Assembly: GCA_029066845.1 (NCBI GenBank)
Contig: JAIEFR010000015.1
Coordinates: forward strand, 62,001-126,000
Direction of reading: 5' to 3'
Length of the DNA stretch: 64,000 bases
From: Clostridia bacterium
GTDB taxonomy: Bacteria > Bacillota > Clostridia > Christensenellales > Borkfalkiaceae
A program made the position numbers and the translations under genes. Below are positions 56,231-64,000 of this stretch, in pieces. Positions within the stretch are counted from its first letter, which is position 1. Each line of letters opens with the position of its first letter. The notes under the pieces were generated by a model. That model did not search any database. It was not told the origin of the DNA and saw only the letters and a list, made by a program, of their open reading frames with translations.

Positions 56231-57487
56231 TCAAACGGCTACGCGGACGATATCTCCCCCGAGAGCCCTGAGTTTATATTCAAAATCCGAATATCCCCTG
56301 TCAATGTGGGATATATCGAAAATTTCGCTTCTTCCTTCCGCAGCCAACGCGGCGATAACCAGCGCGGCGCCTCCGCGCAAATCGTGCGCAATCACTTCCG
56401 CACCTTTAAGCTTTTCCACTCCGTGGATAAAGGCATTGCGGTCAATGACCGTAATATCCGCACCCATCTTTTTAAGTTCGGGCACGTATTTAAAACGCGT
56501 TTCAAAAAGATTTTCCGTGACTATCGAGTTGCCGCGGCATACGCAGCAAAGCGCCGTCATCTGCGCCTGCAAATCGGTTGGGAACCCCGGATAGGGCTGA
56601 GTTTCTATACTCTTTACCGAATACGGGCGCCTGTCGCTACGCAACATTATTTTATCATCTTTTATGCGTATTTTGCAACCGTTTTCACGAAGTTTATGTA
56701 AAAGCGAGCTCAACAATTCCGCATTTACGTCGTTTAGCTGTATTTCCCCTCCGCACATAGCCGCGCCAATCAGAAAAGTACCCGCCTCTATCCTGTCGCA
56801 GATGGGCAAAAATTCTCCGCCGCCAAGCTTTTTGACGCCGTGTATCACCACCGTTCCAGTACCCGCGCCGGACACTTTTGCGCCTATGTAATTTAAAAAT
56901 TTCTGCAAATCCTCTATTTCGGGTTCTCTGGCGGCGTTCTTGATTATCGTCGTGCCCTCCGCCTTTACCGCCGCAAGCATTATATTTTCGGTTGCTCCCA
57001 CACTGGGACAATCGAGCATTATCTCGTTCCCCGTAAGCTGCTCGCATTCGCAGGATATGTAACCGTTGGCTTCCGTAATTCTTACGCCGAGTCTCTTTAA
57101 ACCATTCAAGTGGAGATCTACCGGTCTGAGCCCTATGTCACAGCCGCCGGGATATGCGATTTTAGCTTTGCGGAAGCGGGATATTACTGAACCGAGCAAA
57201 AACACCGACGAACGCAGTTCGCGCGCCAGCACACTCGGTATTTCACAGCAATCGGAGCAGGAGGCGTCTATTTCCACGTCGCGGTTTACGTACGTACAGC
57301 GGCAACCCAGACAACCCAGAATTTTAATCATATTATGTACGTCCGAAATGGCGGGCACGTTGCGTATGACGATTTTTTCGTCCGTTAAAACGCTTGCCGC
57401 CAATATCGGAAGAACCGAGTTTTTTGCCGTCTGAATGCTGACCGTGCCATACAGACCATTCCCTCCGTTGACAATGTATTTATCCAT
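56231..57487 (-). CDS. murA: UDP-N-acetylglucosamine 1-carboxyvinyltransferase
   Basis: First committed step of peptidoglycan synthesis, transferring enolpyruvate from phosphoenolpyruvate. The 418 residues have the active-site PGGCDIGLRPVDLHLNG with the reactive cysteine (the fosfomycin target in this family), SVGATENIMLAAVKAEGT and the FPTDLQAQM segment. GGGAG precedes the ATG. A leader of 150 bases with two hairpins separates it from ftsW. Confidence 0.96.
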   Translation of the reverse strand: MDKYIVNGGNGLYGTVSIQTAKNSVLPILAASVLTDEKIVIRNVPAISDVHNMIKILGCLGCRCTYVNRDVEIDASCSDCCEIPSVLARELRSSVFLLGSVISRFRKAKIAYPGGCDIGLRPVDLHLNGLKRLGVRITEANGYISCECEQLTGNEIMLDCPSVGATENIMLAAVKAEGTTIIKNAAREPEIEDLQKFLNYIGAKVSGAGTGTVVIHGVKKLGGGEFLPICDRIEAGTFLIGAAMCGGEIQLNDVNAELLSSLLHKLRENGCKIRIKDDKIMLRSDRRPYSVKSIETQPYPGFPTDLQAQMTALCCVCRGNSIVTENLFETRFKYVPELKKMGADITVIDRNAFIHGVEKLKGAEVIAHDLRGGAALVIAALAAEGRSEIFDISHIDRGYSDFEYKLRALGGDIVRVAV

Positions 57488-57527
57488 AACAACTCCCTGT
57501 AAGTAAATAATAAAGCAGCCCGCAAAT

Positions 57528-57606
57528 AAAAAACGGATATTATACTTTTCCGTTTTTTGCGCGCCGTAAAGAGTATGACGGGCAATAAATACCCGTCGGA
57601 TACTCT
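57528..57606 (-). other. Two stacked hairpins between ftsW and murA
   Basis: Reading on the minus strand, the first hairpin (57606-57570) has a 7-bp outer stem AGAGTAT/ATACTCT and a 6-bp inner stem GACGGG/CCCGTC, with a two-base bulge. The second (57558-57528) is a terminator shape, AAAAAACGGA/TCCGTTTTTT, in either direction. Together they fill half of the 150-base gap. They probably end the ftsW transcript, wholly or in part, before murA; a separate murA promoter was not found. Confidence 0.65.
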
Positions 57607-57637
57607 ACTTTATTATATGGGAATTGATTTTTGGGTG

Positions 57638-58744
57638 TTAATTCGTGCGGGATACGGCGTACAGCACACCCATAGACGCCATAGTTATTATCAGCGAGGT
57701 ATTGCCGCTGCTTATAAGCGGCAAGGGCAAGCCCGTCGGCGGAATGGTGCCGCTTACTACCAGCGCGTTTATTACTACCTGTATGCCGTAAACGAGCGTT
57801 ATGCCGGAAGCGAGCAAAAAGCCGAATCTGTCCTTACAACGCGAAGCGATACGGAATCCGCGATAGATTATAAAGCCGCTGACCAGGAAGAATGCGGCAA
57901 GTCCGAAAAAGCCAAGCTCCTCCCCCATAACCGACATTATGAAGTCGCTTTCGGCAAAGGGAAGAAAGCGGTATTTCTGGGTCGAGTTGAAAAGCCCCAC
58001 ACCGAACAGACCGCCGTTGCCGAGTGCGTACAGCGACTGAATTAACTGATAGCCGTCGCCTTTGGGCGACGCCCACGGATCAATAAACGCGCTGAGTCGC
58101 TGTAAACGGTACGGCTCCAACAAAATGAGTACGGGCACTGCCACCACGAAGGGAATTAAAATTATTGCAAAGGTTTTCAGGTTGGTACCGCTGAGGAAAA
58201 TCATTGCAAGCATTAAAAGCCCCACGCACATCGTTATCGACATATTCGGTTCGGCGATTATCAGCAGGCAAAAAAGTATACCTACGGCAAGCACCGGCAA
58301 AACGCCGCGGAAGGTTTTTACCTTTTCGTAATTTTTGGAAAAGTATGCCGCGGTGAATATGACGAACGCGTATTTTGCAATTTCCGAAGGTTGTAAGGTG
58401 AACGAGCCGAAGCCTATCCATCGCGTTGCACCGTAATTGGTTACGCCGACACCAGGAACAAACACGAGCGCAAGCAAAATAACCGCAACTATTACCGCGG
58501 GAATTTTCAGCTTTGCTAGCTTCTGGTAGGGAAGAAACTGCAACCCGACCACCGCAAGCGCGCCGACCGCCACGCCTATGAGCTGCTTCTTGACGAAAAA
58601 AAGCTTATCGCCGTACTGCACCTCGCCGACGTACGAGCTTGCCGAATATATCATCAGGCAGCCGAAGCCCACCATTAAAAAAACACATATTAAAAGCGGG
58701 ATATCTCCCGCTCTTTTTTCTTTGCCTATTTTTTTAATTTTCAT
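57638..58744 (-). CDS. ftsW: SEDS peptidoglycan polymerase FtsW
   Basis: Lipid II polymerase of the septum. The 368 residues have about ten hydrophobic segments and the SEDS signatures GATRWIGFGSFTLQPSEIAK (near residue 105), QSLYALGNGGLFGVGLFNS and the C-terminal TGLPLPLISSGNTSL. Its ATG overlaps murD by 11 bases. The gene could also be called RodA from sequence alone; position beside murD favours FtsW. Confidence 0.92.
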   Translation of the reverse strand: MKIKKIGKEKRAGDIPLLICVFLMVGFGCLMIYSASSYVGEVQYGDKLFFVKKQLIGVAVGALAVVGLQFLPYQKLAKLKIPAVIVAVILLALVFVPGVGVTNYGATRWIGFGSFTLQPSEIAKYAFVIFTAAYFSKNYEKVKTFRGVLPVLAVGILFCLLIIAEPNMSITMCVGLLMLAMIFLSGTNLKTFAIILIPFVVAVPVLILLEPYRLQRLSAFIDPWASPKGDGYQLIQSLYALGNGGLFGVGLFNSTQKYRFLPFAESDFIMSVMGEELGFFGLAAFFLVSGFIIYRGFRIASRCKDRFGFLLASGITLVYGIQVVINALVVSGTIPPTGLPLPLISSGNTSLIITMASMGVLYAVSRTN

Positions 58745-60086
58745 CGCGCAACCCTTCTACAAGTTCGGTAAAGGCGTCGCCGCGTTCCTCGTATCCCGCA
58801 AACTCGTCAAAGCTTGCGCTGGCGGGGCTCAGAAGAACGCTCTGCCCGGGCTTGGCGAGGAACATTGCAAGGTGTACGGCGGTTTCGAATTCCGCGCACA
58901 GAGAGAACGAGAAGAATCCCGCACCGACTGCGCTGTCCAGCATTTTAAATCTGTTTTCGCCGTAAATGACCGCGTGCACTACCCTGCTTTTGCCGAGTGC
59001 CTCGAAAAGCGGCGCGTAATCGTAGCCCTTGTCCTTTCCGCCGAGAAGCAAAATCGTGGGACGGGTTGCGCTTTCAACCGCTTTCAAAGTTGCGTCAACG
59101 TTAGTACCCTTGCTGTCGTTTACGTACGTAACGCCGTCAACTTCAGCTACAAGCTGAATTCGGTGTTTGACTCCCTTAAATTTGCAGATTGCGTTTACGC
59201 TTGCCGCCTTGTCGAAGCCGAGCAGCGCGGAAACGGCCACGCAAGCCAACGCGTTGTATACGTTATGTAATCCGCCGAGCGACATATTTTCAATCCCGAA
59301 ATACCTTTCGCCATTGAAATATACCGTACCGCCGTCGAGATAGGCACCCTCAACCTGTTGAAGCGCGGAAAACCAGATAACCTTTGCGCGCGTTACCTTG
59401 GCAAGCTGTCTTACCCTCTCGTCGTCGTAATTGAGAACGGCGTACTCGCTTTCACGCAGGTTGCGGACAAGCTTGCTCTTCAGGAAAACGTAGTTGTCCA
59501 TATTGTAGTGACGGTTCAGATGGTCCTCGGTAATGTTGGTTATTACCGCAATATGCGGGCGCAGACTGAACAGCGTTTCGAGCTGGAAGGAAGAAATTTC
59601 CAGCAGCGCGAGGTCGTCGTAACCAAGCTCTTCCACTTCATTGATGAGCGGGTTGCCGTAGTTTCCGCAGGGCACGCCCTTTTTGCCGCACGCCGCCGCA
59701 ACGCTTTCCAGCATCGAAACAGTGGTCGTCTTGCCGTTGGTTCCCGTAACCGCAACTGCGGGCGCACGGAGAAACATTGCGGCAAGCTCCTCCTCGCCTA
59801 TTATCGCCTTGCCGAGTTTACGGAAAGCGACGGGCAGAGGGTTGTCTATCGGAATTCCGGGACTGATAACCAGTATATCGCACAAATTCACCGCGTCGTT
59901 CAGGCTTTCCGCGGAAACGGCAACCGCACCCTTGTCCCGCAAGGTATTTATTACCTCAGCCACCTTGTCCGTCACAACGTCGTCATAGATATAAACCTTT
60001 GCTCCCCTCCTGAGAAGAAAGTTTGCGCTTCCCTCTCCGGAGCGCGACATACCTGCCACCAAAAATTTCTGATTACCGAAAAACAT
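58734..60086 (-). CDS. murD: UDP-N-acetylmuramoylalanine--D-glutamate ligase
   Basis: Adds D-glutamate to UDP-MurNAc-L-alanine. The 450 residues have the N-terminal LVAGMSRSGEGSANFLL fold, AVTGTNGKTTTVSML ATP loop, NITEDHLNRH and the C-terminal LLLGGKDKGYDYAPLF. GAGG precedes the ATG. It lies 6 bases after mraY. Confidence 0.96.
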   Translation of the reverse strand: MFFGNQKFLVAGMSRSGEGSANFLLRRGAKVYIYDDVVTDKVAEVINTLRDKGAVAVSAESLNDAVNLCDILVISPGIPIDNPLPVAFRKLGKAIIGEEELAAMFLRAPAVAVTGTNGKTTTVSMLESVAAACGKKGVPCGNYGNPLINEVEELGYDDLALLEISSFQLETLFSLRPHIAVITNITEDHLNRHYNMDNYVFLKSKLVRNLRESEYAVLNYDDERVRQLAKVTRAKVIWFSALQQVEGAYLDGGTVYFNGERYFGIENMSLGGLHNVYNALACVAVSALLGFDKAASVNAICKFKGVKHRIQLVAEVDGVTYVNDSKGTNVDATLKAVESATRPTILLLGGKDKGYDYAPLFEALGKSRVVHAVIYGENRFKMLDSAVGAGFFSFSLCAEFETAVHLAMFLAKPGQSVLLSPASASFDEFAGYEERGDAFTELVEGLRDEN

Positions 60087-60092
60087 TTTACC

Positions 60093-61037
60093 TCACATAA
60101 AAATAATACATATTATACCGATTAACGCAGTTGCAAGAGCGTATACGTAGGAAATTTTGCACTCCGTATATCCCTTCATCTGGAAATGATGGTGAAGCGG
60201 CGCCATCAGAAACACTCTGCGTCCCGTACGCTTATAATATATTACTTGTACTATTACGGATATTCCCGAAAATACGAAGGTAATTCCGATAATCGGAAGA
60301 TAAAGCGTATTGCCCGAAAACACGGTTACGCACGCTATGAGTCCGCCGAGAGCCAGCGAACCCGTATCCCCCATAAATATGCTTGCTTTGTTGGCGTTGA
60401 AAATCAAAAACGCCGCAAGCGCGCCCACGCCTATAAAACAGACTTCCGCACTCGAGCTGCCGCCAACAACGAGCATTACGCCGATAACCGCAAGGTATGC
60501 AAGACTTGTCCCACCCGCAAGACCGTCAAGCCCGTCGGTTAGATTTACGCAGTTAACGCTTGCAAGGAACACGAATATAACCAGGGGAATAATGCCCCAG
60601 TAAATATCGAAGCTCAGCCCGCCGCCAAACGGCACGTACAGCCGCGTCAATCTGTTGACGTAGCAATATACCGCCACAATTACGGCGATTGCAAGCTGAA
60701 AAATAATCTTCTGATAGGGTTTCAGCCCCTCGTTTTCCTTGCGATATATTTTTAAAAAGTCGTCCAAAAAGCCGACGAGCATAAAGCCGCCGACCGTTAT
60801 TAAAGTTAAATTTACAGTCTTGTCCTGAAATCTGTAAAAAATAATCGAAATTATTATTATCGCAGTAATAAAAGCCAGCCCGCCCATAGTGGGCGTGCCG
60901 CTCTTGCTTTTATGTTCCTTTACGTACCCTAAAATGTACTGCCCCGCTTTGAGTCGCTTTAAAAGCGGCATCAGACACGCCACCAGAAGCAGCGCAAGCC
61001 CGAAGGAAGAAAGTAACGCGATTAAATAAATTTTCAT
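60093..61037 (-). CDS. mraY: Phospho-MurNAc-pentapeptide transferase MraY
   Basis: Membrane enzyme attaching phospho-MurNAc-pentapeptide to undecaprenyl phosphate to form lipid I. The 314 residues have about ten hydrophobic segments and the signatures SGTPTMGGLAF, NLTDGLDGLAGGTS, FNANKASIFMGDTGSLALGG and MAPLHHHFQMKG. It lies 7 bases after murE, where murF is expected in the usual order. Confidence 0.96.
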   Translation of the reverse strand: MKIYLIALLSSFGLALLLVACLMPLLKRLKAGQYILGYVKEHKSKSGTPTMGGLAFITAIIIISIIFYRFQDKTVNLTLITVGGFMLVGFLDDFLKIYRKENEGLKPYQKIIFQLAIAVIVAVYCYVNRLTRLYVPFGGGLSFDIYWGIIPLVIFVFLASVNCVNLTDGLDGLAGGTSLAYLAVIGVMLVVGGSSSAEVCFIGVGALAAFLIFNANKASIFMGDTGSLALGGLIACVTVFSGNTLYLPIIGITFVFSGISVIVQVIYYKRTGRRVFLMAPLHHHFQMKGYTECKISYVYALATALIGIICIIFM

Positions 61038-61044
61038 ATCAAAA

Positions 61045-62481
61045 TCAACTTATCAGTTTTTTTATTACCGTATTGTCGTTGTAGCTGTGTTTTATTCCCA
61101 TTATCTCCTGATAATTTTCCCCGCCCTTGCCAGCTACCAGCAGGATGTCGTCCTGACCGAGCAAATTCAGCGCATACTCTATGGCAATTTCTCTGTCGGT
61201 TACGGCAACATATTTTTTGCCGCTCTTTTTTACGCCCGTTTCAATCTGCGATATGATTTCGTAGGGATCTTCGTAGCGCGGGTTATCGGACGTGACGATT
61301 ACGAAGTCGGAATACTTTGCCGCCACCTCGCCCATAAGCGGACGTTTGGTCGTATCCCTGTTACCGCCGCAACCGAAAAGACAGTAAAGATTGCCCTTAC
61401 AAAGTTTTTTCAACGCGGAAAGCGACTTTTCAAGTCCGTCGGGTGTATGGGCAAAATCAACGAAAACTTCTCCGCCATTGTAGTTGGCAACACGTTCAAG
61501 TCTGCCGTCCACCTTTTCGAGAGCTTCCAAGCCCTTTGCAATAACGTCGATTTTTACTCCGAGCAGTTTTGCGCAGGACGCGGCGGCAAGCGCGTTGTAC
61601 ACGTTGTGCAGCGCGGGCATTTTAAGGTTTATATCGTAAATTTCGTCCGACAGATTTATAACGAAAGAGCTGCCGTCGATTTTTTCTTCGACATCGATTG
61701 CAAAAGTATCGGCGGGGTTATCCAGCCCGTAGCTTACGCAGTCGGGAAGCACGGAGGCAAGCTCCGCCCCCAGAGGGTCGTCCGAATTGACTACCGCATA
61801 TGAGCATCTTCCGTTTTCGAAAAGCTTGAGTTTACACTCCGCATAGAACTGCATATCCTTGAAAAAGTCCAGATGGTCCTGCGTGCAGTTTGTGAATATT
61901 CCCGCCTCGAAATGCAGTCCGTGAATTTTATCGAAATACAGAGCGTGTGCGGAAACCTCCATAAAGACGTACTCCACCCCGCACTTGACCATATCCGCAA
62001 ACACGCTATGTAAAAAGAGCGGATCGGGCGTAGTCAGAGCCGGCGATATAAATATACCGCCATACGCAATGCCAAGCGTGCCGATTATACCCGTTTTGTT
62101 TTGATTTTTGTCGAATATGCTTTTGAGCATATGCGTCGTAGTCGTTTTGCCGTTGGTACCCGTCACCGCAACGAGCTTAAGCTTTTTGTCCGCATAGCCG
62201 TAAAACGTGCGGGCAAGTATTGCCATTGCCGCCCGACCGTCCGCAACCAGAACGTAGGGCACGTCGCAGTCTGGCGCCTGTTCGCACACGATTGCAACCG
62301 CTCCGCCCTTTACCGCTTTATCCACTTCCCTATGGCTGTCGAAGTTCATCCCCTTATAGCAGATGAACACATCCCCCGCGTTCACCGCGTCGGCGTCGGT
62401 ACACAGTCCGCTAATTTCCAGGTCGGCATTGCCGTTCATTTCTTCATACTGTAAGTCCTTTATCAGTTCCTGCAACCTCAT
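61045..62481 (-). CDS. murE: MurE, meso-diaminopimelate-adding UDP-MurNAc-tripeptide ligase
   Basis: Adds the third amino acid of the peptidoglycan stem. The 478 residues have AVTGTNGKTTTTHML, NCTQDHLDFF and GCGGNRDTTKRPLMG. The substrate loop reads VTSDNPRYEDP: the DNPR motif is the meso-diaminopimelate type, whereas lysine-adding enzymes differ here. This implies a cell wall with meso-diaminopimelate, which needs a working epimerase or dehydrogenase route. GAGG precedes the ATG. Confidence 0.96.
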   Translation of the reverse strand: MRLQELIKDLQYEEMNGNADLEISGLCTDADAVNAGDVFICYKGMNFDSHREVDKAVKGGAVAIVCEQAPDCDVPYVLVADGRAAMAILARTFYGYADKKLKLVAVTGTNGKTTTTHMLKSIFDKNQNKTGIIGTLGIAYGGIFISPALTTPDPLFLHSVFADMVKCGVEYVFMEVSAHALYFDKIHGLHFEAGIFTNCTQDHLDFFKDMQFYAECKLKLFENGRCSYAVVNSDDPLGAELASVLPDCVSYGLDNPADTFAIDVEEKIDGSSFVINLSDEIYDINLKMPALHNVYNALAAASCAKLLGVKIDVIAKGLEALEKVDGRLERVANYNGGEVFVDFAHTPDGLEKSLSALKKLCKGNLYCLFGCGGNRDTTKRPLMGEVAAKYSDFVIVTSDNPRYEDPYEIISQIETGVKKSGKKYVAVTDREIAIEYALNLLGQDDILLVAGKGGENYQEIMGIKHSYNDNTVIKKLIS

Positions 62482-62488
62482 TATGACC

Positions 62489-64000
62489 TCACTCGAATGG
62501 TTGAATATTTTTTATTTTTATTATATCTTCGAAAATTTCTCTGGCGACGGGCGCGGCTACGGCACTGCCGTAATACGTGCCAACAGGTTCGTCAACGACG
62601 ATAAGCGCAAGATACTGCGGATTATTCGCAGGGAAAAAGCCCACGAACGATGACACGTATTTGCCCGAGGCTATATGACCGTCCTCGTACTTCTGCGCCG
62701 TTCCAGTCTTGCCGCCCACTTTATACCCTTCAATATACGCCTTTTTGCCGCTGCCCTCTTTGACTACGCCTTCCAGCATTTCCGCAAGCAGGCGCGAAGC
62801 CTTTTCGCTGACCGGCTGTTGTTTTATAATCGGCTTATATTCTTCTACGGTTTTTCCGTCGGACGAAACTATGCTTTTGAGAAAGTGCGGAACGTAATAG
62901 CTGCCACCGTTTACAGCCGCCGCCGTAGCGCACGCAAGCTGCAAGCCGCTTACCGCAACCGTCTGTCCGAAGCCTATTCTCGCAAGGTCGCAATCTCTGA
63001 CAAGCGACTGCGGAACGAGCATACCGAGAGCTTCGCCATTGAAATCAATACCTGTAACGTTACCCAGCCCGAATGCCGTAAGATATTCGTAAAATTTATC
63101 CTTGCCTAGCGACAAGGCAATATCCGTAAAACACGGGTTACAGCTGTTATTTAACGCTTCCGCCAAAGTCTGGTTGGAATGTTTTCCGTTGGAATGGTCC
63201 GACCAGCACTTGATTTTCGTGCCGTCCACCGTGCGCGTTCTGCTTCCGTTAAAGACGTAGGAAGGCGAATACGCACCGCTGTTGCCTCGCAGATATTCCT
63301 CTAAATTTGCCGCCGACGTAATGACCTTAAATGTCGAGCCGGGTTCGTATATATCGCTTATCAGACAGTTACGCGACAATGCGTTTAACGTTTCGGGGTC
63401 GTCCCTCGGCACGGAATTCAAATCGTACGAAGGATAGTTTACCATAGCCAGAACGCCGAAATCGTTGGGGTCGAGCACTATACAGGAAACGCGTTTTGCC
63501 CCAGACGACTGGTATACCGAACGCATAGCCTGCTCCGCCGACAGCTGAATATCCATATCAACCGTCAGCTTTATGCCGTCGCCTGCAGTCGCTTCGCGGT
63601 AGACGATTTTAGAATTTTCGGTCTGCACGCCCACTATGTCGGTCGTATAGGCAATTTCGCCGTTTTCGCCGCAGAGAATATTTTCGTAATACTTTTCTAT
63701 TCCCGAAAGTCCCGTACCGTCGCTTGCGGTGAAGCCGAGCACCTGACACAGCGCATCGTTATAGGAATACGTGCGGGAATTATCGCGCGAATAATAGACT
63801 CCCGCAAGGTTGTACGAGGCAAGCTTTTCAATCTTTTCCTTTTCAACCTGTCTTGCAACCGTAATTTCCGATACCTTTCCGCCGGAAAGCTTTTCCAGCA
63901 GTGACGTAGGGTCAATTTCGAGCGCGCCGCTCATTACCGTTGCGCAGTATTCCGCGTTGGTGACTGCGTTGGGACGGACGAATACGCTGTAAGTCGTTCT
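62489..64000 (-). CDS. Class B penicillin-binding protein (FtsI/SpoVD type), 5' end beyond the window
   Basis: Septal or sporulation transpeptidase. The frame stays open to the right edge, reading TYSVFVRPNAV near it, which is the start of the dimerisation domain; the membrane anchor is missing. Transpeptidase motifs are complete: Ser in EPGSTFKV, SCN in LNNSCNP, and KTG in GGKTGTAQKY. It ends at IQPFE with no PASTA domain seen. It lies 7 bases before murE, in the usual pbp-murE order of the wall cluster. Confidence 0.93.
   Translation of the reverse strand, partial: RTTYSVFVRPNAVTNAEYCATVMSGALEIDPTSLLEKLSGGKVSEITVARQVEKEKIEKLASYNLAGVYYSRDNSRTYSYNDALCQVLGFTASDGTGLSGIEKYYENILCGENGEIAYTTDIVGVQTENSKIVYREATAGDGIKLTVDMDIQLSAEQAMRSVYQSSGAKRVSCIVLDPNDFGVLAMVNYPSYDLNSVPRDDPETLNALSRNCLISDIYEPGSTFKVITSAANLEEYLRGNSGAYSPSYVFNGSRTRTVDGTKIKCWSDHSNGKHSNQTLAEALNNSCNPCFTDIALSLGKDKFYEYLTAFGLGNVTGIDFNGEALGMLVPQSLVRDCDLARIGFGQTVAVSGLQLACATAAAVNGGSYYVPHFLKSIVSSDGKTVEEYKPIIKQQPVSEKASRLLAEMLEGVVKEGSGKKAYIEGYKVGGKTGTAQKYEDGHIASGKYVSSFVGFFPANNPQYLALIVVDEPVGTYYGSAVAAPVAREIFEDIIKIKNIQPFE

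Overview
The window is ordinary housekeeping chromosome from a Gram-positive bacterium, most likely a clostridial member of the Bacillota. The evidence is the gene order (miaB-mutS-mutL-miaA-ynbB; ftsK-rimO-pgsA-cinA-recA with rny beyond; a pbp-murE-mraY-murD-ftsW-murA-ftsQ-ftsA-ftsZ wall cluster), GGAGG-type ribosome binding sites, TTGACA/TATAAT promoters, hairpin-plus-T terminators, an RNase Y, and a MurE with the DNPR motif of meso-diaminopimelate cell walls. Genus and species cannot be read from the sequence. I see no phage, insertion sequence, CRISPR array, rRNA or plasmid feature. No gene-free stretch exceeds about 215 bases.

Layout. 1-1434: a divergent biotin-dependent carboxyltransferase and the first codons of a following gene. 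1566-3797: proC, rnhA and a TVP38-type membrane protein. 3820-3976: a solitary tRNA-Trp with its own promoter and terminator. 3975-7136: deoxycytidylate deaminase, cyclophilin, a small membrane protein, purB and a Nudix hydrolase. 7283-9220: groES-groEL on the plus strand. 9273-18381: the miaB-mutS-mutL-miaA-ynbB block with two accessory genes. 18460-20676: a class A penicillin-binding protein. 20711-34527: one long minus-strand arginine operon, argG-argC-argJ-argB-argD-argF-carA-carB, running on into a cysteine desulfurase and thiI. 34740-37906: a YgjP-type metalloprotease and an acyl-ACP thioesterase, divergent from a membrane-anchored PadR-type regulator. 37961-48982: rny, nadE, recA, cinA, pgsA, rimO and ftsK. 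49121-51480: ilvC and a DUF815 ATPase. 51477-64000: division and peptidoglycan genes, ending inside a class B penicillin-binding protein.

The most unusual item is carB. It is one open frame of 1354 codons in which a full carbamoyl-phosphate synthase large subunit is fused to a diaminopimelate-epimerase (DapF) fold. The first catalytic cysteine of that fold is replaced by alanine, while the second is kept. Second in interest are the PadR-family protein carrying four C-terminal membrane segments, with a dyad across its promoter, and three ARG-box-like sites upstream of the arginine operon.

How the genes work together: ArgJ, ArgB, ArgC and ArgD make ornithine by the acetyl-recycling route, CarAB supplies carbamoyl phosphate, and ArgF and ArgG carry it to argininosuccinate; argH is not here. 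The cysteine desulfurase and ThiI form a sulfur-relay pair for tRNA thiolation. The CinA C-terminal deamidase and NadE belong to NAD salvage and synthesis. MurA, MurC, MurD, MurE, MraY, FtsW and the penicillin-binding proteins build the wall, with FtsZ, FtsA and FtsQ as the divisome core; murB, murF and murG are absent from the window. All protein functions are inferred from recognised motifs, not from database searches.
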